Assembly (NCBI GenBank): GCA_016202845.1
Contig: JACQNW010000129.1
Location: forward strand, 1 to 17,657
DNA length: 17,657 nucleotides
Source of the DNA: Candidatus Aenigmatarchaeota archaeon
GTDB taxonomy: Archaea; Aenigmatarchaeota; Aenigmatarchaeia; GW2011-AR5
Reading direction: 5' to 3'
Shown: piece after piece, positions 8,001 to 13,776 of the stretch
Layout: the number at the start of each line of letters is the position of its first letter
Position numbering within the stretch: the first letter of the stretch is position 1
Notes under the pieces: model-generated
Seen by the model: only the letters and a program-made list of their open reading frames with translations
What the model was told of the DNA's origin: nothing
Database searches by the model: none
Translations under genes and position numbers: made by a program

Positions 8001-11000
8001 GTGCTGATTTGTGTGGCTGTGCCTGATGCAGAATAGCCATTTGTGAATGCATAAGTGACTGTCAAAGTATCATTATCAAGGTCTGATGTTGTTCCTATGC
8101 ATATCAGATTATCGCTGTCTGTCGGGTTGTCTGGCGTAAGATCAACGTGTATTTCTGGAGGCCTGTTAAGGTTGCAGATATTGTTTTCATCCACCTGTCC
8201 GTTGCAATTATCATCGATATTATTGCACGTTTCATTCTTTGGCTGGCCAGGCGTTGCATCGCATGTTGTGCCCAACCCATTTGCTGCGCAAATCTTTACA
8301 CCAGTTGTTTGACAAGCGCCTGTTCCTGTTGTGCATAAAACACCAACGTCAAAGTTTTCGTCAGTATGGTTGTTGCAGTTGTCGTCTGCATAGTTGCAAA
8401 CTTCTGTTGCGCCTGGATGCACTCCAGGATTGTTATCATTGCAATCGTCTCCCGCAGGGCATGCCTGGCTTACTGCAAAATGAGCATCGTGATCATTGTC
8501 AACACATGGATTTGTCCCATTGCCCACTATAACAGAGTCAAAGTCTGTATCATTGCTAAACCCATCTGTAGCCGTCATTATGCATGTTATTCTGCTGCCT
8601 ATAGCGGTATTTGCCGCCGGTACAGTTGCTGTCCAAAAGCCATCCACCTTTGCTGCTGTTCCGGATGCATTGTAGTCGCCTATGAACTTGTATGTGACTG
8701 TCAACGTATCGTTTTCTGGATCGAATGCAGTTCCATAGCAAATCAGGTCGTCAGAATCCTTAGGGTTGTCTGGCGTTAAATCGACATGAATTTCAGGCGG
8801 CTTGTTTGAAGGACAAATGTTGCCTTCATCTATTTGTCCGTTGCAATTGTCATCTATATTGTTGCATGTTTCGTTTGTCGGCTGGCCCGGCACTGCATTG
8901 CACACCGTTCCTGTTCCATTTGCCAGACATATCTTAATGCCTGTATCCTGGCATGCTCCGGTGCCTTCTATACAAACAGAACCCACATCAAAGCCTTCGT
9001 CTGTCAGGTTATTGCAATTGTCATCCAGGTAATTGCATATTTCTGTTGCGCCCGGATGTATGTTTGGGTTTGCATCATTGCAATCGTTTCCCGTCGGGCA
9101 CGAATTGCTTGTAGCATTGTAGCCATCATGATCTGCATCAGTGCAGTTTGTTATTTCTTTGCAGAAATAATTCTGGTCATCATTGCCTAATCCGTCCCAG
9201 AAACATGCTTCCTTGTCTGTGCATACTTCATCCACTTCCCAGTCTCCAATTTTTTCCGTGCATGCATTGTTTTCACACGTTGCGTTGTGGAAACGCCTGC
9301 CTGTGTCGTCGCCTGGCGAAGTGCCGAATGGACATGCATACTCATAGAAATCTGTTCCGCAACTGTTTATTGACAGCGTGTAGTTTGGCTTGCCCTGGCT
9401 CGTGCAGAAGAAATCCACGTCTGCTATTGAATCGCCCTGGCATGTCGATGAATCCAGGTAATCAAAGTCTTTGGACTCTGTAATATTATATGTGCATGTA
9501 TCGTTCAATCCATTGTCTGCGCAGAAATAATCCCTGTTCTCGCATGCAGGATCATCAAATCCTGGAACATTGCCAAAGTTATACCAGCCATCTGAAGGAC
9601 ATGTTGTGGATTGTGTTACATTGTAAATGCACGCACCAGGCGAGCAGAAATAATCTCTTGTTTCTGTTCCATCGCCAGCACAGTAACTGCCATCCTGGTT
9701 GCAGCTTTCAGTCTGCCACTGGCAGAAGAAATTATTTGCGCAAGTGCCGTTGAAGTTTCTTGTATCGCCGCTGCAGAACATTGTATTCTGGCAAGGGGTG
9801 TCATTCTTTGTTATATTTACAACGGTGCATGCAGGCGTGTTGTTTACCAATGAGCACGACCAATCTTCAAGACCACATTGCTTGAATTTAGAGCCGTCCT
9901 TATCATTGCAATTTTCGACTAAGGTGTCGTTGATTATCTTTATTGTTTCGCTGCACCCATTCACCCCGCATGAAAAGTCGTGGAACAATCTCTGCTGCCT
10001 TATCTCGCTTCCTGAACAATATGTTGTTATATTTTCATAGTAATCCTTTGAATTGCAATTCTCCTGGATGAACGAGCATCCTGTTGCAGAGCATGCGCCC
10101 TGGTAATTGTAAGTATCGTTTGTGCAGAAGCTTGACAAGGAGCACGAGCTGCCGAAGTTGCATGAATCTGTATCACAACCGAAGTAGCACGTATTGCCTG
10201 TCACGTTGAAATCATTTGTATTGTCGCATGCAGCGCCGCATGTTTCAGAGCATGCTATCGTTGTGTTTGTTATGCCTGGCTGACAGCCGTTCTGCGGGGT
10301 CTGTGAGTCGCACGTTCCTAGATTGCACCAGTAATCTGACGAGCCTAACGTAGTTCCTATACAGACGTTTGTTGTGTCCTGATTGTCAAAGTCCTGTGTT
10401 ATTGTGACATTTGAGGAACATGAGCTATTATTGTTGTTGCTTGCACAGAAATAATCTGTATATGAGCAGGCAGGATCGTCGCCTATGCCTGGCGTGTCTC
10501 CGCCGCCTGACCATGTTTCATTTCCACAATCCTGCTGGCTTGAAGATGCAAACTCAGCCTGGCCTGTGCTGTTGCAGAAATAATCCCTTATCTCTATTGT
10601 TTCGCTGTTTGCGCAATAATTGCCGTCTAAATTATCATAATCATTTGTTTGCGTGATGTTGAACACACATGTGTCGTTCAATCCATTATCCCTGCAGAAA
10701 TAATCCCTGTTCTCGCATGTTGGGTCATCATTTCCCGGCACATTGCCAAAGTTATACCATCCGTCTGCCTGGCATGCTGTTGTCTGAGTCACATTGTATT
10801 TGCACATATCAGGAGAGCAGAAGTAATCCCTTGCCTCTGTTCCATTGCCTGCGCAGTAACTGCCATCGCCTATGCAATTTTCTTTCTGGTATTCGCAGTA
10901 GAACTGGTCGTTACACAATCCGTTGTAGTTTCTTTCATCTCCATTGCAGAAGTTTCCCTGACATGTTGTCTTTGTTGTATTTACTACAGTGCATGTTGGT

Positions 11001-13609
11001 ATTGTATTAACAAGAGAGCAAGACCAGTCCTGCAAGCCGCATTGATTAAGAGTTGAGTTGTCTTTTGCATTGCAGTTTTCTACTGATGTATCATTTACAA
11101 ATATTATTGTTTCATTGCAGCCGTTCACCCCGCACGAGAAGTCATGAAACACCCTGTGCTGGCGAATTTCGTCGCCTGAACAATATGTTGTTAAATTTTC
11201 ATAATAATCCTTTGAATTGCAGTTTTCCTGGATGAACGAGCATCCATTAGCAGAGCATGTTCCCTGGTAATTGTAAGTATCATTTGTGCAGAAGCTTGAC
11301 AAGGAACATTGTTGGCCATAGTTGCACGAATTGGTGTTGCATCCGAAGTTGCATGTAGTGCCATTAACAGTAAAGTCGCTTGGATTGTCGCATGCTGCTC
11401 CGCAGACTTCTGCGCATACCTCTGAGCTTAATGTTGTGCCCGGCTGGCACCCATTGCTTGGTGTTGTATTGTCGCATGTTGACAGCTTGCACCAATAATC
11501 TACCGATGTTAATTTTGTATCCATACAAACATCTGACGAATCTTGGTTGTCAAAATCTTGTGTGTATGTTATATTTGACCCGCATACACTATTGTTTCCA
11601 TTGCTTTTGCAGAAAAAATCTTTGTAAGTGCACGCTGGATCGTTTCCAAATCCTGGGGTGTCTCCACCGCCTGACCAGAACTCTGTACCGCAGTCAGTTT
11701 TTGCTGATTGAACAAATTCTGCCTGTCCTGTGCTGTTGCAGAAATAATCTCTTGATGAAATAGATTCTGCATCTGCGCAATAGTTTCCGTCTAAATTGTC
11801 ATAATCATGAGATTCTGTTATGTTAAATGTGCATGTGTCGTTCAATCCGTTGTCCCTGCAGAAGTAATCCCTGTTCTCGCAGGTCGGATCATTGTTTCCA
11901 GGAACATTTCCAAAGTTATACCATCCGTCCGACTGGCATGCTGTTGTCTGAGTGACGTTAAATTTACATTCATTTGGTGAGCAGAAGTAATCTCTTGCCT
12001 GTGTGCCGTTGCCTGCGCAGTATGAACCGTCACCTATGCAATTTTCTTTCTGGTATTCGCAGTAGAACTGGTCGTTACAGAAACCATCAAAGTTTCTGGT
12101 ATCACCCTGACAGAAATTATCATCACAAAAACTATCATCCTTTGTTGTATTTACTATCCGGCATGCCGCTGTTCCGCCTGCCGGCATGACGCATGACCAG
12201 TCTTCAATGCCGCACTGGTTTTTCTTTGACCCGTCTTTTGCATTACAATTCTCTATTGCAGTGTCGTTGACGAATTTAACTGTTTCGTTGCATCCGTTTA
12301 ATCCGCAACTAAAGTCATGGAATAGCCTGTGCTGTCTTATCTCGCTTCCGCTGCAATAAGTTGTGAAGTTTTCATAATAATCTTTTGAGTTGCAGTCAAA
12401 TTTCTGGAATGAACATCCATTAGCAGAGCATGTACCCTGATAGTTATAAGTATCATTTGTGCAGAAGCTTGCTAACGAGCATTGTTGTGTAAAACCGCAG
12501 CTGTTTGTAGCGTCGCATCCGAATTTGCATGTCGTTCCTGTGATATTTGTATCATTTGGATTGTCACAGACTGCCCCGCATGCGCCTTCAGTGCATCTGA
12601 AAACAAAAGGGTCTTCAGAACAGCCACAAACGTTTGTGCATGCTCCAAAGGCGTCCCTTGTTCCCTGTTTTTTACCAGAACAAGCAGTTGTTGTCTGGTT
12701 GCAGTATGCATTATTTTGCGTGCTTGGAAGCTCGCAACTTTCGGTTTGATTCTGGCCGTTAGGCTTCTGGACTATATTGTCGCCACAGAATGTTAGCTTG
12801 CACTTGTTAGTGCATGTGTCATTGTTGTTTTGATTTCCATCATCGCATTCTTCTGTTCCGCTTTTTATGCCATCGCCACAAAAGTCCTTAAGATTTCCAA
12901 AATTTTTATTAGCGGCATTAGTTCCTTTAGATAATATTAGGGTATAACCTTTTGTTATCATGCCTGTTTTTCCTACACATTTTGGGCCTGTTGATGGATA
13001 AGTTTGAGTCCAGTTGTTTTTCTGGTCTTCACAGACAGTATATGTGCCATCAGGCAGGCCTTCAAATTTATAATTTCCAACCGAATTTGTATTTGCTGCG
13101 CTTGATGCAGCACCTGTTAATGTTATTGTCCATCCTTGCAGTCCAGGCTCGTTTGCATCTTTAATGCCATCGCCATCTAAGTCGTTGAATTTCATTCCGC
13201 TTATTGAATTAAGCGGCACTTCTTTGTTGCCAAAATCCCTGTGAAACACGCTCTGTCCATTGCTTATCACAACAGTGTAGCCTTTTGTCCCGCCTGCGCA
13301 TAACGGTCCTGATGTTGGGCTTGTTTGTACCCATCCCGACTGTTGTACTTCACAGACAGTGTAAGTGCCATCAGGCAGGTTGTAAAAATGGTACCCTCCC
13401 AAAGAATCAGTTTCAAGCGAATCACGGACGGGCCCTACCAATGTTATTATCCATCCATGCAGTCCCGGCTCTCCCGTATCTTGAATTCCGTTGCTGTTTA
13501 AGTCATTGAATTTTGTGCCGCCAATCGAAGCCAAATCAGTAGCTGCGCTTGCAGTGGCTACAAAAATCACAGCTAACATGATTGCTAGTACCACACCCCA
13601 ATTTTTCAT
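5045..13609 (-). CDS. Giant secreted mosaic protein (SdrD-B, Cys-rich repeats, MopE/Ig, vWA, lamin-tail, FN3)
   Basis: 2854-aa exported protein, uninterrupted. Start is the ATG at 13609, with GGTG 8 nt upstream. Order: signal peptide 1-22 (cut after TASA); two SdrD-B-like domains, about 27-130 and 135-240 (KFNDLNSNGIQDTGEPG, Ca-loop-like); Myxococcus-type Cys repeat from 244 (CGDG...EECDDGN); three tandem Cys-rich units starting at 344, 736 and 1124; MopE motifs at 1489, 1702 and 1916 (DADHDGYN, DCND.NP.IHPGA, DDNCNG.IDE) with two Ig-like domains, about 1601-1700 and 1814-1914; a vWA domain with MIDAS DxSxT (Asp2099, Ser2101, Thr2103) and SDG at 2200-2202; a lamin-tail domain about 2440-2585 (LLSEVFYDAPG, DEEWIELFNP); an FN3-like domain about 2597-2675; two related C-terminal domains about 2680-2770 and 2775-2854. 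No C-terminal membrane anchor. Sequons are abundant, suggesting N-glycosylation. Probably a Ca/metal-stabilised surface adhesin or matrix protein; function inferred. Confidence 0.9.
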   Translation of the reverse strand: MKNWGVVLAIMLAVIFVATASAATDLASIGGTKFNDLNSNGIQDTGEPGLHGWIITLVGPVRDSLETDSLGGYHFYNLPDGTYTVCEVQQSGWVQTSPTSGPLCAGGTKGYTVVISNGQSVFHRDFGNKEVPLNSISGMKFNDLDGDGIKDANEPGLQGWTITLTGAASSAANTNSVGNYKFEGLPDGTYTVCEDQKNNWTQTYPSTGPKCVGKTGMITKGYTLILSKGTNAANKNFGNLKDFCGDGIKSGTEECDDGNQNNNDTCTNKCKLTFCGDNIVQKPNGQNQTESCELPSTQNNAYCNQTTTACSGKKQGTRDAFGACTNVCGCSEDPFVFRCTEGACGAVCDNPNDTNITGTTCKFGCDATNSCGFTQQCSLASFCTNDTYNYQGTCSANGCSFQKFDCNSKDYYENFTTYCSGSEIRQHRLFHDFSCGLNGCNETVKFVNDTAIENCNAKDGSKKNQCGIEDWSCVMPAGGTAACRIVNTTKDDSFCDDNFCQGDTRNFDGFCNDQFYCEYQKENCIGDGSYCAGNGTQARDYFCSPNECKFNVTQTTACQSDGWYNFGNVPGNNDPTCENRDYFCRDNGLNDTCTFNITESHDYDNLDGNYCADAESISSRDYFCNSTGQAEFVQSAKTDCGTEFWSGGGDTPGFGNDPACTYKDFFCKSNGNNSVCGSNITYTQDFDNQDSSDVCMDTKLTSVDYWCKLSTCDNTTPSNGCQPGTTLSSEVCAEVCGAACDNPSDFTVNGTTCNFGCNTNSCNYGQQCSLSSFCTNDTYNYQGTCSANGCSFIQENCNSKDYYENLTTYCSGDEIRQHRVFHDFSCGVNGCNETIIFVNDTSVENCNAKDNSTLNQCGLQDWSCSLVNTIPTCTVVNTTKTTCQGNFCNGDERNYNGLCNDQFYCEYQKENCIGDGSYCAGNGTEARDYFCSPDMCKYNVTQTTACQADGWYNFGNVPGNDDPTCENRDYFCRDNGLNDTCVFNITQTNDYDNLDGNYCANSETIEIRDYFCNSTGQAEFASSSQQDCGNETWSGGGDTPGIGDDPACSYTDYFCASNNNNSSCSSNVTITQDFDNQDTTNVCIGTTLGSSDYWCNLGTCDSQTPQNGCQPGITNTTIACSETCGAACDNTNDFNVTGNTCYFGCDTDSCNFGSSCSLSSFCTNDTYNYQGACSATGCSFIQENCNSKDYYENITTYCSGSEIRQQRLFHDFSCGVNGCSETIKIINDTLVENCNDKDGSKFKQCGLEDWSCSLVNNTPACTVVNITKNDTPCQNTMFCSGDTRNFNGTCANNFFCQWQTESCNQDGSYCAGDGTETRDYFCSPGACIYNVTQSTTCPSDGWYNFGNVPGFDDPACENRDYFCADNGLNDTCTYNITESKDFDYLDSSTCQGDSIADVDFFCTSQGKPNYTLSINSCGTDFYEYACPFGTSPGDDTGRRFHNATCENNACTEKIGDWEVDEVCTDKEACFWDGLGNDDQNYFCKEITNCTDADHDGYNATSNSCPTGNDCNDANPNIHPGATEICNYLDDNCNNLTDEGFDVGSVCIEGTGACQDTGIKICLANGTGTVCNAVPGQPTNETCNNIDDNCNGQIDEGNICPSNKPPEIHVDLTPDNPKDSDDLICYGTAFDPENDTLTVTYKFIGDYNASGTAAKVDGFWTATVPAANTAIGSRITCIMTATDGFSNDTDFDSVIVGNGTNPCVDNDHDAHFAVSQACPAGDDCNDNNPGVHPGATEVCNYADDNCNNHTDENFDVGVLCTTGTGACQTTGVKICAANGLGTTCDATPGQPKNETCNNIDDNCNGQVDENNICNLNRPPEIHVDLTPDNPTDSDNLICIGTTSDLDNDTLTVTYAFTNGYSASGTATQISTNVWRADVPDSETSIGEIITCTMTVTDSKSNSTDFDSVIIGNATQNCTDADHDGYNATSQFCSNGNDCNDSNPAIHPGAAEVCNYIDDNCNGQIDENFDVGQSCKAGLGVCEAVGIKVCLNNGTGTMCNAVPGTPAEEICNDQLDNNCNGLIDNQDPVCETSACIPFTLVNTFKNGSSFNDAVFRSPGKDMSVQMNVPTGRLILSALVDISGLPLSASESGNLDLVIVTDNSATMSEGCAEENMTCKIDYAKNADKQLVDEVLKSPASKVGLVAFKTEVTSSLELTSNKTALLNQIDTYAASSTTCISCGLSKGTEIAMPNTKKKVMILISDGEANQCQSGRCTTTTAKNEAVARAADAKAAGITVHTIIVTDTQMDPATMQRIADAGGGKYYTASSANLTQVLREMFANEIVSNPRNVQSDIGNDGDVQFFFNDTFTGRQTINFTQELKELLAGCTPVNGVCTINTSTMSDAVGIVQYDRLNVTACAFAVNPVCTKDVDCGQNEVGEWSSYVCDWENVCDTDATCTRQRSAANNICNNPGLDVSFCSTEEFNEKESVESQRLPDPSCTTHVLLSEVFYDAPGADSDEEWIELFNPTNSVIDLSTYSIQDGSSTYNIPQGTMITAGGKLVIARNASGFSALYGFSPDISGFTLSLNNNGDHLKLRNGNVEIDMTAWEGGFGNAFPSWLLNATTNSSIKRKSGVDTDTPADWIAGTPTPGVVFVLPAPPVNLKAVVSGSNIVLIWNASANAQYYKIYSSSYVGGPYEYAANTTNTTWTDTAAAEAKKKYYMVRSVMDGAEETNTNKVGKFDYMLIKKSGSTGKNWVSLPLATSITKASELATALGTNIDTITRWNPQLQQTEGWINVWGGVGTDFAIKRGEFYEVHVKEATNWTLTGSVPTSEDNIDLKFVSGSGRNWIGLMVNTALERASQLAESIGSAVTMVRRWDPTSQTYNAFTPSAGANFTVRSGEGYEVHVSANTTWTPV
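7865..9145 (-). repeat. Tandem MopE + Ig-like module, two full copies
   Basis: Copy A spans 9145-8507 (213 aa) and copy B 8506-7865 (214 aa). Each contains a D.D.D-type MopE motif, an FDVG...C.TG.GACQ Cys spacer, a half motif CNNIDDNCNGQ(I/V)DE, and an Ig-like domain starting PPEIHVDLTPDNP and ending DFDSVI(V/I)GN. A third copy begins at 7864 but stops before the Ig-like domain and leads into the vWA region. Confidence 0.82.
9350..10240 (-). repeat. Giant Cys-rich tandem unit 3 (partial, diverging at its C-terminal end)
   Basis: Begins at residue 1124 (CGAACDN) and follows units 1 and 2 through CENRDYFC and the GLNDTC segment. It then diverges after about residue 1400 into an unrelated Cys-containing stretch (CGTDFYEYACPFG) leading to the first MopE motif. 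The last quarter of the unit is therefore missing or replaced. Confidence 0.75.
10241..11404 (-). repeat. Giant Cys-rich tandem unit 2 (388 aa)
   Basis: Residues 736-1123, opening with CGAACDN. Colinear with unit 1 over its whole length, with nearly all cysteines kept. DNA is also very similar, including a 47-nt stretch (10869-10915) identical to 12033-12079 in unit 1. Confidence 0.85.
11405..12580 (-). repeat. Giant Cys-rich tandem unit 1 (392 aa)
   Basis: Residues 344-735 of the giant, opening with CGAVCDN. It holds 40 cysteines and about 14 Asn-X-Ser/Thr sequons. Recurrent sub-motif D(Y/F)(F/W)C, usually followed by a second Cys and an N(I/V)T sequon, occurs about five times, suggesting the unit is itself built from roughly 45-aa pieces. 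I do not recognise a named family. Confidence 0.85.
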
Positions 13610-13617
13610 TTCCTACA

Positions 13618-13621
13618 CACC
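13618..13621 (-). promoter_or_regulatory. Shine-Dalgarno of the giant gene
   Basis: Minus-strand AAGGGGTGTGTAGGAA directly precedes the ATG at 13609. Its GGTG, complementary to the archaeal 16S 3' end, is 8 nt from the start. The next gene upstream has the same motif at the same spacing. Confidence 0.5.
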
Positions 13622-13630
13622 CCTTATAGC

Positions 13631-13666
13631 TAACCAAATAAATAATCCCTATAATTTATTTGGTTA
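13631..13666. promoter_or_regulatory. Perfect 13-bp inverted repeat upstream of the giant gene
   Basis: Arms TAACCAAATAAAT (13631-13643) and ATTTATTTGGTTA (13654-13666) flank a 10-nt spacer. The repeat ends 21 nt before the ATG and about 9 nt before the Shine-Dalgarno. As DNA it could be a dimeric-regulator operator overlapping the AT-rich promoter. As RNA it would be a 13-bp hairpin in the leader. The role is not determinable here. Confidence 0.55.
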
Positions 13667-13680
13667 CATATAGCTCAAAA

Positions 13681-13693
13681 GGAACTTATATCC
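13681..13693 (-). promoter_or_regulatory. Possible TATA element of the giant gene
   Basis: Minus-strand GGATATAAGTTCC lies 72-84 nt upstream of the start. If used, transcription would start near 13660, within or just before the inverted repeat, leaving part of it in the 5' leader. The AT-rich spacer of the repeat (TATAGGGATT) is an alternative TATA site. Weak call. Confidence 0.28.
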
Positions 13694-13722
13694 AGATTGT
13701 TTCCTTTTAGAGCTATAACCAC

Positions 13723-13739
13723 AGGAAACTAAGTTTCCT
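13723..13739. repeat. 8-bp palindrome AGGAAACT-A-AGTTTCCT
   Basis: Perfect arms with a single central base, in the gap between the 915-aa and giant genes, 38 nt past the former's stop. A one-base spacer cannot form a good RNA loop, so a DNA-binding site is more likely than a terminator. No T-run follows in either direction. Confidence 0.35.
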
Positions 13740-13776
13740 TCAGTTTCAAGTTCTTCCTGATTCCTTCTAGGAGTCA

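Noticed and set aside
8055..11235. Numerous 60-140-codon open frames on the plus strand opposite the giant gene
   Set aside because: They overlap an intact, domain-rich gene, are Cys/His/Leu-rich as expected from antisense of Cys/Asn/Asp codons, and match no family.
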